Shown: positions 26,318-34,863 of the stretch, piece after piece
How the letters are laid out: each line of letters opens with the position of its first letter
Position numbering within the stretch: the stretch's first letter is position 1
Assembly (NCBI GenBank): GCA_947499635.1
Contig: CANMPD010000002.1
Location: 1 to 64,000, forward strand
Direction of reading: 5' to 3'
DNA: 64,000 bases
Source: an uncultured Paracoccaceae bacterium
GTDB taxonomy: Bacteria > Pseudomonadota > Alphaproteobacteria > Rhodobacterales > Rhodobacteraceae
Translations under genes and position numbers: made by a program
The notes under the pieces: model-generated
What the model was told of the DNA's origin: nothing
Databases searched by the model: none
Seen by the model: the letters and a program-made list of their open reading frames with translations, nothing else

Positions 26318-27310
26318 TTATTCGGCCTGCACATCAACCACCACACGGCCGCGCACTTTGCCTGCAAGGATATCGGCCCCCAATTCGGGCAAATCCGCAA
26401 GCTTTGCAGGAACAACCATTGCTTCGAGCTTGTCCATCGGCAGGTCAGTCGCCAAACGTGCCCATGCGGTCTGACGTTGCGCAACCGGCTGCAGAACGGA
26501 ATCAATCCCCAACAAATTTACCCCTCGCAGCAAAAACGGCAACACCGAAGCAGGCAACCCTGCCCCGCCAGCCAATCCGACAGCCGCGACAGAGGCTCCG
26601 TATTGCATTTGCCCTAGTACGCGTGCCAACATCGCACCGCCCACCGCATCAATGCACCCAGCCCAGCGTTCGGTCTCCAGCGGGCGCTTAACCGTCTCGT
26701 CCAGCTCGGATCGGGCAACAATCTGCGTCGCCCCCAATTGCTTCAGGTACTCTGCGGTCTCCTGCCTGCCTGTTACGGCTGCCACATTATATCCAGCCTT
26801 AGCAAGAATCGCAGTCGCCACGGACCCCACCCCACCAGATGCGCCTGTGACCAAAACAGGGCCGTTATCCGCCACAAGGCCGTGTTGCTCAAGAGCGATC
26901 ACCGCCAACATTGCCGTAAACCCAGCCGTCCCGATTGCCATGGCCTGTTTAGTACTCACTTGGTCAGGTAAAGGCACAAGCCAATCCGCTTTGACGCGCG
27001 CAACCTCGCTGAAACCACCCCAAAACCGTTCACCAACATGCCAGCCGGTCAAAACCACACGGTCACCTACTTTGTAACGTGCATCCGCGCTGTGTGTGAC
27101 CACGCCTGCAAAATCAATGCCCGCCACATGAGGATAGCTGCGCACCAAACCGCCACCGGATGGCGATAAACATAAACCATCCTTATAATTTAGTGTCGAA
27201 TACTCGACAGAGACCGTCACCTCCCCTTGCGGTAAGTCGTCTATGGTTAGCTCTTGAATGGCCGCCGTCACCACCGCGTCGTCATTTTGCTCTAAGACAA
27301 GTGCACGCAT
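26318..27310 (-). CDS. acuI: AcuI/YhdH-type acrylyl-CoA reductase
   Basis: A 330-residue zinc-free medium-chain dehydrogenase of the AcuI/YhdH family, which reduces acrylyl-CoA to propionyl-CoA with NADPH. Blocks include STLNYKDGLCL, GIDFAGVV, the Rossmann motif VTGASGGVGSVA and AVTGRQETAEYLKQLGA. In Roseobacters acuI detoxifies acrylate made from DMSP; often it neighbours dmdA, but no DMSP gene is adjacent here. The start has AGGGAGGAAACC immediately upstream. No zinc-binding cysteine cluster is present, in line with the family. Confidence 0.88.
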   Translation of the reverse strand: MRALVLEQNDDAVVTAAIQELTIDDLPQGEVTVSVEYSTLNYKDGLCLSPSGGGLVRSYPHVAGIDFAGVVTHSADARYKVGDRVVLTGWHVGERFWGGFSEVARVKADWLVPLPDQVSTKQAMAIGTAGFTAMLAVIALEQHGLVADNGPVLVTGASGGVGSVATAILAKAGYNVAAVTGRQETAEYLKQLGATQIVARSELDETVKRPLETERWAGCIDAVGGAMLARVLGQMQYGASVAAVGLAGGAGLPASVLPFLLRGVNLLGIDSVLQPVAQRQTAWARLATDLPMDKLEAMVVPAKLADLPELGADILAGKVRGRVVVDVQAE

Positions 27311-27414
27311 GGGTTTCCTCCCTCTCGCAAGGCTTTCGCCGCCTTAACCAGATGTCTATCTCAATTCGATGTCCACACGAGATGCGCGACACCTTTTTTC
27401 ACGCTAGATCTTGC

Positions 27415-27757
27415 AGATCCCCGCGCCAAGCTCTAAATTGCGCATGTTCCTTCGGGGACTATGGACATAAACGCGCTTGTAATAAACGGATCGGACCCGG
27501 GGGCGGTACCCGGCGTCTCCACCACATATCCTTCATTTGAGGATCGCGGGGACGAAATAGGATCGACGGACGTCTAAAGAAGTTAGCTTTGTTTCGGCTG
27601 TCTGCCACCGTTATCGGCGAAACTTGTACAATTGCAAATGACAATCGTGCTCCGGTAGCCCTAGCTGCGTAAGCAGTTCGGAAAACCGAAACTTAAGTCC
27701 TGTTGCCTAGCAGCGGCAGGCGGGGTTCGCAGGTACCTGGCAACAGAAACCTGCACT
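27415..27757 (+). ncRNA. ssrA: tmRNA, circularly permuted two-piece form
   Basis: The gene is in the alphaproteobacterial order. The acceptor piece comes first and ends in a T-arm-like CCGGG...CCCGG, CGTCTCC and ACCA at 27524. A 23-nt linker with a small hairpin follows, and then the coding piece starts GGGGACG at 27548 with the tRNA-like GAAATAGGATCGAC. GGGGACG pairs with CGTCTCC (one G.U). The tag frame ANDNRAPVALAA ends in TAA at 27672. Complementary arms after the tag (TGTTGCC/GGCAACA, GCAGGT/ACCTGC) fit a pseudoknot region. The outer ends are estimates: the 5' end from a CCCCG/CGGGG stem, the 3' end from the last helix. Confidence 0.92.
27634..27672 (+). other. tmRNA proteolysis-tag reading frame
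   Basis: GCA at 27634 begins the 12-codon frame ANDNRAPVALAA followed by TAA. With the alanine carried by tmRNA itself, the tag on stalled proteins would start AANDN, the segment that alpha-type SspB recognises, and end LAA, recognised by ClpX. Confidence 0.93.
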
Positions 27758-27987
27758 TTCAAACTTATTTTCCAATTCGCAGCGGCTTTCATTGAAGAGC
27801 AGTAGAAGTGTCATTTTTATGCCGCTTTCACATTGCACACTCATACGGCACCTTATGCAAAAACACATAAATGCGCAGGAGATTGTATTAAATATCCATT
27901 AACTTCTTGCCCTAGTCATTTTTCATCGCAATACTCAAATCACAAGCTTGTTAATTGCTTATCTAACTGAATAACAAGGATTATACT

Positions 27988-28485
27988 ATGTCCATTCCAG
28001 GAGAACATCTCTCCAGTTCTCGTCAGACACGGTTATTGTTAGAGAGTACCTATGCAATTTGGGTCCAAAATGACCTCACGGCGATAGATAAATACTTCAC
28101 CTCGGATCTTAAGGCCGAGGGTTTTCTTGCCAGCACCTCACTTGGGCCAGATGACTTTCGCGAATTTGTTCCAATGATCAATGCAATAATGACAAATGTT
28201 GAGGTCGAGCCGCTTATTCTGACCGAAAGCGGTGTGTGGGTACATCTGCTTTATCAATGCAAAGCAGTGTCCGTTGTAGACAAACGTCCCATCGACATAA
28301 TCTCACAACTTTGCGTGCGGTTTGAGGGGGATAAAATCGTAGAGTTCTACGACACATTTGACTATATGACACTGTTTGAACAAATGGGCCGACTGCCTGA
28401 GCACACCTTAGAAGGGTTACTATCAGGCGAAACCCTAGATTGGACAGGAGGCGATATTTTTTCGGATGATCAGCAATCGACATAG
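27988..28485 (+). CDS. NTF2/SnoaL-like protein
   Basis: A 165-residue soluble protein with the cone-shaped NTF2/SnoaL-like pattern: an N-terminal helix pair (LLLESTYAIWVQNDLTAID), then strands including VWVHLLYQCKAVS, ISQLCVRFEGDKIVEFYDTFD and a C-terminal helix. In this fold family members act as small isomerases or simply bind ligands; no catalytic residues identify a reaction here. AAGGA lies just before the ATG. It stands alone between tmRNA and a 388-bp gap before sspB. Confidence 0.65.
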   Translation: MSIPGEHLSSSRQTRLLLESTYAIWVQNDLTAIDKYFTSDLKAEGFLASTSLGPDDFREFVPMINAIMTNVEVEPLILTESGVWVHLLYQCKAVSVVDKRPIDIISQLCVRFEGDKIVEFYDTFDYMTLFEQMGRLPEHTLEGLLSGETLDWTGGDIFSDDQQST

Positions 28486-28873
28486 GGTATCCCCTTGCCG
28501 CATTCTGTAATCATAAAAGCAAGAGCCGAGAGCTACAGCATTATAATCGCACTTTCTGGAGCAGGTCATGTTGCAGTTTCATTCAGCGAGACCACTCTTC
28601 ACTCCAAGGCATGACTTTGCTAATTTAACAATTTTGAACATTTCTGACTTTCTGCCCCTTCTTTTAGAGCCATAGCCCATACCCTTAGCACAGGGCCAGA
28701 TCGCAACGCTGGCTCTAAGGGCAATCCGCGATCTGACATGGGAAACTGTACTGTAGACATAGTTCCCTATTTACCCAGCCGAAATATCTAGGCAAATAGG
28801 GTACAAAGAAGCACCATAGAAGCTTTTGTTTACTACAAACTGCTTATGCTAAGGAAAACGGAAAGAGGCACAG
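28486..28873. other. Intergenic region with two hairpins
   Basis: No gene is seen. Two stable dyads stand out: CCCTTAG (28682-28688) with CTAAGGG (28715-28721), with an inner GCCAG/CTGGC, and CCCTATTT (28765-28772) with AAATAGGG (28794-28801). They could be part of a small RNA or a leader of sspB. No T-tract follows either one, so ordinary terminators are unlikely. Confidence 0.5.
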
Positions 28874-29401
28874 ATGTCGCGTGAAATTGATTACGGAAAT
28901 CTAATGCACCAAGCGATGCGGGGATTGATCCGCAACGTTCTGGACGATATTGCCGCGAACGGTCTCCCCGGGGCGCATCACTTCTTCATCACCTTTGACA
29001 CTGGACATCCTGAGGCCGAGTTGGCGGATTGGCTGTCTGATCGCTACCCAGAAGAGATGACAGTTGTCATCCAACATTGGTTCGACAACTTGAATGTGGG
29101 CGATGACGGGTTTGCGATCACGCTCAATTTTGGTGATAATCCTGAGCCCCTTTACATCCCGTACGATGCTATCAGAACCTTTGTCGACCCTTCCGTAGAG
29201 TTTGGTCTGCGTTTTGAAAACTCGGTCGACGAAGATGAAGACATCATATCGACCAGCTCTCTTCATCTGGCACAAGATCCCTCAGATGACGAAGAGATAC
29301 AGGTAGAAGAGATCAAGAACACACCGCCCAAAGACGCGGAACCCGAAGAAACACAAAAGAAAGACGCACAGATCGTCTCTTTGGATAGTTTCCGCAAGTA
29401 A
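28874..29401 (+). CDS. sspB: Alpha-type SspB, ClpXP adaptor
   Basis: A 175-residue protein of the alphaproteobacterial SspB family, which binds ssrA-tagged proteins and hands them to ClpXP. The folded N-terminal domain (RGLIRNVLDDIAANGLPGAH, FFITFDTGH, LNFGDNPEPLYIPYDAI) is followed by an acidic linker and a C-terminal motif QIVSLDSFRK, which matches the ClpX-binding tail. tmRNA lies 1.1 kb upstream on the same strand, and its tag carries the ANDN stretch SspB recognises. A stem with a weak T-tract (29417-29438) follows the stop. Confidence 0.92.
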   Translation: MSREIDYGNLMHQAMRGLIRNVLDDIAANGLPGAHHFFITFDTGHPEAELADWLSDRYPEEMTVVIQHWFDNLNVGDDGFAITLNFGDNPEPLYIPYDAIRTFVDPSVEFGLRFENSVDEDEDIISTSSLHLAQDPSDDEEIQVEEIKNTPPKDAEPEETQKKDAQIVSLDSFRK

Positions 29402-29416
29402 GCGAATGAATTGGCG

Positions 29417-29438
29417 GCTCGGGTTTAGATATCCGAGC
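29417..29438 (+). terminator. Probable terminator after sspB
   Basis: GCTCGG (29417-29422) pairs with CCGAGC (29433-29438), followed by TTTCTCG. The T-tract is short, so this is a moderate call; it also separates sspB from the converging gene at 29450. Confidence 0.6.
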
Positions 29439-29449
29439 TTTCTCGTTGC

Positions 29450-29995
29450 CTAGTCAGATACCTTCGCTAGAAAAGTATCAACACTGCGGGTCGGTTGTCC
29501 ATTTCGGTGTAGCAGAAACTTGAGAGCCAGACCGCCTTCGACCAGCGTGCGATCATATTGTTGCATCATGTAATCGCCGTTTGGCGCAACATAGAGCGAA
29601 AAGATCGTCAACGTGTCCCCCAAAATACGTGACCAAACAAAAGGCTCACCTTTCATAGGATCCATTTGCACCGTGTGGCCAAACACATTCGTCGCCATCG
29701 CCGCCGCATAGACTCCGTCGCGGGCCGAAGGGCGAAACGCAATGCTGTATGATTTTTGCTTAGCTTCGCGATCACCCGTCGCAATCGCCGTCGTCCAATC
29801 CACCCGAAACCCATAGTCTTCTTGGCGGATATCGACACTCATGTCGCGCTTTTCTTCTTCTCCATCCAGCTGTGTGATAACGGCTGTGCCTTGATAGGTC
29901 CCAAAGAAACGCGCCACCCCAGTCTGTGCTGCCACTGCCCCCGCTCCACTGAGCAGCAGCGCAACAAACAAGACTGCACAACACAAACTCTTCAT
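29450..29995 (-). CDS. Secreted protein of unknown function
   Basis: A 181-residue protein with an N-terminal signal peptide (MKSLCCAVLFVALLLSG, cleavage probable after AVAAQ). The mature part is predicted beta-rich, with QLDGEEEKRDMSVDI, GFRVDWTTAI and VWSRILGDTLTIFSLYV, resembling small periplasmic barrel proteins, but I do not recognise a family. It lacks a lipobox. Start at 29995 is chosen because the signal peptide begins there; a frame from 30034 adds 13 hydrophilic residues. Confidence 0.65.
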   Translation of the reverse strand: MKSLCCAVLFVALLLSGAGAVAAQTGVARFFGTYQGTAVITQLDGEEEKRDMSVDIRQEDYGFRVDWTTAIATGDREAKQKSYSIAFRPSARDGVYAAAMATNVFGHTVQMDPMKGEPFVWSRILGDTLTIFSLYVAPNGDYMMQQYDRTLVEGGLALKFLLHRNGQPTRSVDTFLAKVSD

Positions 29996-30189
29996 CCATG
30001 CAGTTTCAGCACGAGACAGGTTATCTGAGGTCATTTACCATCCTAACTCAGGAAAATATATCGCTATACACGTATGCCATATATGTATGATCGACGGCGC
30101 TTTCAAACAATCACACTTCTATCACGCTATAGTCATATGCTATTGGGGCTGTAGCTTTATAACGCAAGTAATTGCATTGAAGCGCTGCC

Positions 30190-30218
30190 GCGTATACATC
30201 GCATACAGCAGTATACGC
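30190..30218. promoter_or_regulatory. Inverted repeat upstream of fumC
   Basis: GCGTATAC (30190-30197) is the exact reverse complement of GTATACGC (30211-30218), 40 bp upstream of the fumC start. The 13-nt spacer holds a further CATAC. Centre-to-centre spacing of two helical turns fits a dimeric regulator; an RNA hairpin in the leader is the alternative. Confidence 0.4.
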
Positions 30219-30258
30219 TCATTCACGAGCGAAACTTCATAAGCGACGGAGACACCGA

Positions 30259-31653
30259 ATGTCGAACACCCGCACTGAAACTGACAGCTTTGGCCCGCTT
30301 GAGGTTCCTTCAGACAAATATTGGGGCGCGCAAACGCAACGCTCAATTATGAATTTCCCAATCGGTTGGGAAAAACAACCCATCGCCATCGTACGGGCGC
30401 TTGGCGTTATCAAAAAAGCCTGCGCTATGGCCAACAAAGCCAGCGGGAAAATGGATGCCAAAATCGCGGACGCAGTTATTGCCGCCGCCGGAGAAGTGAT
30501 CGAAGGTAAATTCGATGACAACTTCCCATTGGTTGTCTGGCAGACTGGCTCTGGCACGCAATCCAACATGAATTCCAACGAAGTCATCGCCAACCGCGCG
30601 ATTGAAATCCTTGGCGGTGTCATTGGTTCAAAAGACCCGGTTCACCCGAACGATCACTGCAACATGGGACAGTCATCAAACGACACATTCCCAACCGCTA
30701 TGCATATCGCTGCGGCTATGACAGTGCGCGATGTTCTGTTGCCCGGGCTAACCAAACTCGCCGAAGGTCTGGAAGCCAAATCAGTCGAATTCAAAGACAT
30801 TATCAAGATCGGCCGTACCCATACGCAGGACGCGACGCCCTTGACGCTTGGTCAGGAATTCGGCGGTTATGCCCACCAAATTCGCCAGGGAATCGCACGT
30901 ATCCAAACTGCTCTGCCGGGCATTTATGAACTGGCTCAAGGCGGCACCGCTGTTGGTACCGGCCTCAACACACAAAAAGGTTGGGGCGAAGAAGTTGCAG
31001 CCAATATGGCCGAGATCACCGATTTGCCCTTTGTCACTGCTCCCAATAAATTCGAAGCTCTTGCTGCACATGACGCGATGGTCTTTATGTCCGGCGCATT
31101 GGCGACCGTCGCAGGCGCAATGTACAAAATTGCAAATGACATCCGTTTCCTAGGCTCTGGCCCGCGCTCTGGTTTGGGCGAGTTGATCCTGCCCGAAAAT
31201 GAGCCTGGCTCTTCGATCATGCCGGGTAAGGTTAACCCAACCCAAGCCGAGGCTATGACGCAGGTTGCTGCCCATGTGATGGGGAACAATGCTGCAATGA
31301 CATTTGCAGGATCACAGGGTCATTTCGAACTAAACGTCTATAACCCGATGATGTCTTATAACCTGCTGCAGTCCATGCAGTTGTTGGGTGATGTCGCTGA
31401 CAGCTTTACAGAGCGGATGCTCAACGGGATTAAAGCCAATGAGCCGCGCATCGAAAAATTGATGACCGAAAGCCTGATGCTGGTTACAGCACTTGCCCCC
31501 ACCATCGGTTATGACAACGCGACCAAAGTTGCCAAGACTGCGCATAAAAACGGCACGACCCTCAAGGAAGAGGCTGTTAAGCTTGGGTTTGTTGACGAGG
31601 CAACCTTTGATGAGGTGGTACGCCCAGAACAGATGATCGGCCCTAAAGACTGA
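30259..31653 (+). CDS. fumC: Fumarate hydratase class II
   Basis: A 464-residue iron-independent fumarase of the TCA cycle, converting fumarate to malate. The aspartase/fumarase signature [16 protein letters not shown] is complete, [13 protein letters not shown] and [17 protein letters not shown] are the other active-site blocks, and the C terminus is the usual domain 3. GGAG precedes the ATG. It is a single gene ending in a strong GC stem (31676-31703). Confidence 0.97.
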   Translation: MSNTRTETDSFGPLEVPSDKYWGAQTQRSIMNFPIGWEKQPIAIVRALGVIKKACAMANKASGKMDAKIADAVIAAAGEVIEGKFDDNFPLVVWQTGSGTQSNMNSNEVIANRAIEILGGVIGSKDPVHPNDHCNMGQSSNDTFPTAMHIAAAMTVRDVLLPGLTKLAEGLEAKSVEFKDIIKIGRTHTQDATPLTLGQEFGGYAHQIRQGIARIQTALPGIYELAQGGTAVGTGLNTQKGWGEEVAANMAEITDLPFVTAPNKFEALAAHDAMVFMSGALATVAGAMYKIANDIRFLGSGPRSGLGELILPENEPGSSIMPGKVNPTQAEAMTQVAAHVMGNNAAMTFAGSQGHFELNVYNPMMSYNLLQSMQLLGDVADSFTERMLNGIKANEPRIEKLMTESLMLVTALAPTIGYDNATKVAKTAHKNGTTLKEEAVKLGFVDEATFDEVVRPEQMIGPKD

Positions 31654-31675
31654 TCAAGCTCATGATTTAAAACAC

Positions 31676-31703
31676 ACGCGCCCGGCCCAAGTGCTGGGCG
31701 CGT
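31676..31703 (+). terminator. Terminator after fumC
   Basis: ACGCGCCC pairs perfectly with GGGCGCGT across a 12-nt loop, followed by TTGCGTTT. It lies 22 bp after the fumC stop. Confidence 0.8.
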
Positions 31704-31750
31704 TTGCGTTTACACCTAGCAATTGCCTTTAGACGCATTACATCTGACAT

Positions 31751-31987
31751 ATGGCTGATATTATAAATCTAAATAAGTTCCGAAAATCAAAGGCGCGTGC
31801 TGAGAAGAAGCAGCAAGCAGATGAAAACGCCGTGCAATTCGGACGCAACAAAAGACAAAAGACCCACGACACAGCACAGACCGAAAAACTACATAAAGAT
31901 GTAGATGATCACAAACTCGACCTTGGAGACCATAAATCAAGTCATCTGGGGCGCGGCGATCTGAAACCTGATAAGGATGAGACGTAA
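31751..31987 (+). CDS. DUF4169 family small protein
   Basis: A 78-residue, very charged protein starting MADIINLNKFRKSKARAEK, the conserved start of DUF4169, a Rhodobacterales-wide small family of unknown function. The remainder is rich in Lys, Asp and His and is probably disordered. Its TAA stop shares a base with the ATG of the following RHH gene, so translation is coupled. Confidence 0.85.
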   Translation: MADIINLNKFRKSKARAEKKQQADENAVQFGRNKRQKTHDTAQTEKLHKDVDDHKLDLGDHKSSHLGRGDLKPDKDET

Positions 31988-32256
31988 TGCTCTTTCAACG
32001 TCCACAAAAGCACTCCCTCACCCTTAAAGGCCACCGTACATCGGTCTCTTTAGAAGATGACTTTTGGCAAGCTTTCCGTCAGATCGCAGAAGAAAACCAC
32101 CGCCCAATCAACGAACTTGCTGCCGAAATCGACGCTCTGCGTGAGGCAGATTGTGGTTTGGCCTCTGCTATCCGACTTTATGTCTTAGATACGCTTCAAT
32201 CTAAAGCGACCGAGGGGTCAATTTCAACCACACCCCATTCGCAGAGCGCACCGTAA
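31987..32256 (+). CDS. Ribbon-helix-helix domain protein
   Basis: An 89-residue protein with an RHH_4-type fold: strand KHSLTLKGHRTSVSLEDDFWQAF and helices to YVLDTLQS. Such proteins bind DNA as dimers, and pairing with DUF4169 is the usual arrangement in Rhodobacteraceae; a regulatory role is therefore likely. The target is unknown. Its last 56 bp overlap the end of the converging cytochrome P450 gene. Confidence 0.85.
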   Translation: MLFQRPQKHSLTLKGHRTSVSLEDDFWQAFRQIAEENHRPINELAAEIDALREADCGLASAIRLYVLDTLQSKATEGSISTTPHSQSAP

Positions 32257-33565
32257 GGTGCGCGACGGGCTGCGGCTCACGCCCTTCGACCAGCTCAAAG
32301 CGATATGCCCGCAAAAGTGTTGCGAGGATCAAAACCCCCTCTAACATTGCAAATCCCACCCCAGTGCACACGCGCGCGCCGCTTGAAAATGGTATGTAAG
32401 CCGTGCGCTGACACGTCTTGCCATTTTCGGTTTGCCAACGCGCGGGATCAAACCCATCTGGATTGTCCCACAAACGCGTATGACGATGCAGGTGCCACGG
32501 GCTCAGAACCATTTGTGCACCTTTGGGGATATCTCGATCCCGAAAGGTCTCGGCCTGGGTGGATTCGCGCACCATCATGGGCACAGGCGGGTAAAGCCGC
32601 AGACTCTCGCGGAACACATCCCGCGTAAGGCGCAATTGTGAAAGGTTCGAGAAAGTCAGCGTATCTAATTCAGTCACTTCCTGCGCGAGCTTATCCTGCC
32701 ATTCAGGGTAACGCGCCAGCAAATATAAAGTCCACGCCAGAGCTGATGCGGATGTCTCATGGCCCGCCAAAAAGAAAATAGCCACTTGGTCAACCATCTC
32801 TTCGGTGTCAAAGCCTTTGCCCGTCTCAGGATCAACCGTCGTCATGATCTTAGTCGCTAAATCCTGCGGCGCGGTACCTGCCTTGATTTGTGCCATTCGT
32901 TGCGTCGTTAATTGCGTAATGAGATCCCGAATACGGGCTGCATTTTTACGTGTCCCCTTGGGATAAAAACGCGGCATCCAATTGGGCAGACGGATAAAAG
33001 CCGCAAGATTCAATATCGGTTGCGCTTGTTGATAGGCACGAAAGCGGGAAAAGACCTCTTGGGCGACCTCATCCTCGATTGGCAATGAGAACAGCGTACG
33101 AAAAATCACATCTGCGGCGATATGCGATGTGACAGCCTCGATCTCAACGGGTTGTCCCGTCGCATGGGGCGCAAGGCGCGCTTGACCCGCATCAGCAGCA
33201 TCAAGCATTGCAGAAAAACTTTCACGCAAGCGACCGCCCTCAAAGGCGGGATCAATAATGCGACGTTGCCGTTTCCACATCTCACCATTGGTTAGAAACA
33301 CTGAATTCCCCAACAAAGGGCGTAACCCCTCGCCGACACGGCTTGATTTTGGAAAATCATCAGGCCGTTTCTTCATCACTTCCTCAACCAGATCTGGCTG
33401 GTTCAACAGATACGAACGGAAAAATGGTGTCTTAAACTCGGCCATCCACGCACGATATAGGCGCGCAGGTTGGGCAGATAAAATATCAGTCCGAAATAGT
33501 TTAGCGTATTGCCACAGCGAGACACGATCCGGACGCGCCGGTGGTTTTGGGGGATTCTGTGTCAT
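32201..33565 (-). CDS. Cytochrome P450
   Basis: A 454-residue soluble heme monooxygenase. The heme loop FSSGARVCTGVGFAMLEG provides the thiolate Cys; the I-helix is FFLAGHETSASALAW with the acid/Thr-like pair, and the ExxR motif lies in FRESLRLYPP. It lacks a membrane anchor, as bacterial P450s do, but the long SLWQYAKLFRTDI opening and FL.NGEMWKRQRRIIDPAF resemble fatty-acid-type P450s. The substrate is unknown. Its start overlaps the stop of the upstream hydrolase gene by 4 bp (ATGA), so they are co-translated. No ferredoxin gene is adjacent. Confidence 0.94.
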   Translation of the reverse strand: MTQNPPKPPARPDRVSLWQYAKLFRTDILSAQPARLYRAWMAEFKTPFFRSYLLNQPDLVEEVMKKRPDDFPKSSRVGEGLRPLLGNSVFLTNGEMWKRQRRIIDPAFEGGRLRESFSAMLDAADAGQARLAPHATGQPVEIEAVTSHIAADVIFRTLFSLPIEDEVAQEVFSRFRAYQQAQPILNLAAFIRLPNWMPRFYPKGTRKNAARIRDLITQLTTQRMAQIKAGTAPQDLATKIMTTVDPETGKGFDTEEMVDQVAIFFLAGHETSASALAWTLYLLARYPEWQDKLAQEVTELDTLTFSNLSQLRLTRDVFRESLRLYPPVPMMVRESTQAETFRDRDIPKGAQMVLSPWHLHRHTRLWDNPDGFDPARWQTENGKTCQRTAYIPFSSGARVCTGVGFAMLEGVLILATLLRAYRFELVEGREPQPVAHLTVRSANGVWLKLTPRSL

Positions 33566-34779
33566 GATACGCTCGTATATATGTTGACGGCCTCGGTGAT
33601 CCGCGAAGCTGAAGGGCTGCGTTCACTATAGCGCGTACGCAGGGTCAACGGTCCTGCCGTGATTTGAAAATAATCGTAATCAAGTGGCGCATCAAACGCA
33701 CAAAGGTACTGAAAATGCAGACGGAAATAGCGCCGTTTCAACTGCTGCCATCGCGCAGGGCTGAGGGATTTTGTAAACGCGGCAGAAAATACGATAGGCC
33801 ATTTTTGCTGTGCAGTCGCAACCCCGGTCACCGCCACAGGATCACACAGAGCGAAAGCACAGCCATCGCCCGGCGCCGTGACATCGACCCAGATCAGTTC
33901 ATCGCGTTGTGACACATACTGCAAATCACCGCGCAGTCGATCTGCCTTGGGTAAGAACGCCACCATCGGTACCACCTGCCCTAGGGACAGATATCCAAGC
34001 TGAGGCCGCGCCTCAGTCACCGCGCCAGAACGAATTAAATCTGCCAGCACCGTGACGCCTAAATAAGCCCCCGAGGAATGCCCGACCACCAAAACTTCAT
34101 CGACATCGCTGCTCAGGGCTGCGGCAACCCGTGTTTTAAACTCCTCCAACCTTGCCTCAAGGTCGGGACCATAGGCGCCATTGTATTGTGCAGAATGCGC
34201 ATAATCTTGCATGAGATAATGGGCAAAAACCTTACTGTCGTGTTCTTTGAACCATCGCAGCACTGTATAGGCAACAGGTACAACAACCAGATAGGCTCCG
34301 CCGCCAATACCGCCCACAGCGCGGCCGAGCCAGGCAACCGCAAACCCTAATCCTAACGCGATCAGCAGTTGCACCACCAGAAACACGACCGGATAAAGCG
34401 CGGCAATAACGGGTCCTTTTCGCAACCGCATCAACCGAAACAGCGCGCCCGAGGCGATATAACGCCAAGCGGTTTGCAGCATCAGCAGATAGGTTGCCGG
34501 AATAGACGAGGCCATACTGTCACGTACGATATCTGACCAAACCAGAACTTCTATGGTTGTCTCGGTGGTCGTGCCATCAATATGGCTTTGCACATCCCAG
34601 CCAAAACTGCCCTCGCCCTTACGTGCAGAAAGCTGGAGGTCATAGCCAGAAATCTCTGCCTGCGCGCGCCCCTCCTTGCGGTAAAGTTCGCGGTAGCGTC
34701 GTGGATGAAACGGGTCATACCCTGGAATGTAAAAAACCAGCCGCTTGTGCACGGCTGTCTTTTCGGCATCTGTAGGCAT
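33562..34779 (-). CDS. Membrane-anchored alpha/beta-hydrolase-like protein
   Basis: A 405-residue protein with an N-terminal region starting RLVFYIPGYDPFHPRRYRELY, two or more hydrophobic segments (GPVIAALYPVVFLVVQLLIALGL and GGIGGGAYLVVVPVAYTVL), and then a lipase-like nucleophile elbow GHSSGA. Asp/His partners cannot be assigned with certainty. It is not a family whose function I recognise. The 4-bp overlap with the P450 suggests a joint role, possibly making or releasing the P450 substrate. The start at 34779 (MPTDAEKTAV) is chosen over 34830. Confidence 0.7.
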   Translation of the reverse strand: MPTDAEKTAVHKRLVFYIPGYDPFHPRRYRELYRKEGRAQAEISGYDLQLSARKGEGSFGWDVQSHIDGTTTETTIEVLVWSDIVRDSMASSIPATYLLMLQTAWRYIASGALFRLMRLRKGPVIAALYPVVFLVVQLLIALGLGFAVAWLGRAVGGIGGGAYLVVVPVAYTVLRWFKEHDSKVFAHYLMQDYAHSAQYNGAYGPDLEARLEEFKTRVAAALSSDVDEVLVVGHSSGAYLGVTVLADLIRSGAVTEARPQLGYLSLGQVVPMVAFLPKADRLRGDLQYVSQRDELIWVDVTAPGDGCAFALCDPVAVTGVATAQQKWPIVFSAAFTKSLSPARWQQLKRRYFRLHFQYLCAFDAPLDYDYFQITAGPLTLRTRYSERSPSASRITEAVNIYTSVS

Positions 34780-34863
34780 AGATAGGTTCACCCGGGGCTT
34801 CCTGACATACTGTTTCAAACAGAGTATCAATCCATTTGGGCAAGAGTAAGACCCGGGTGTGTA

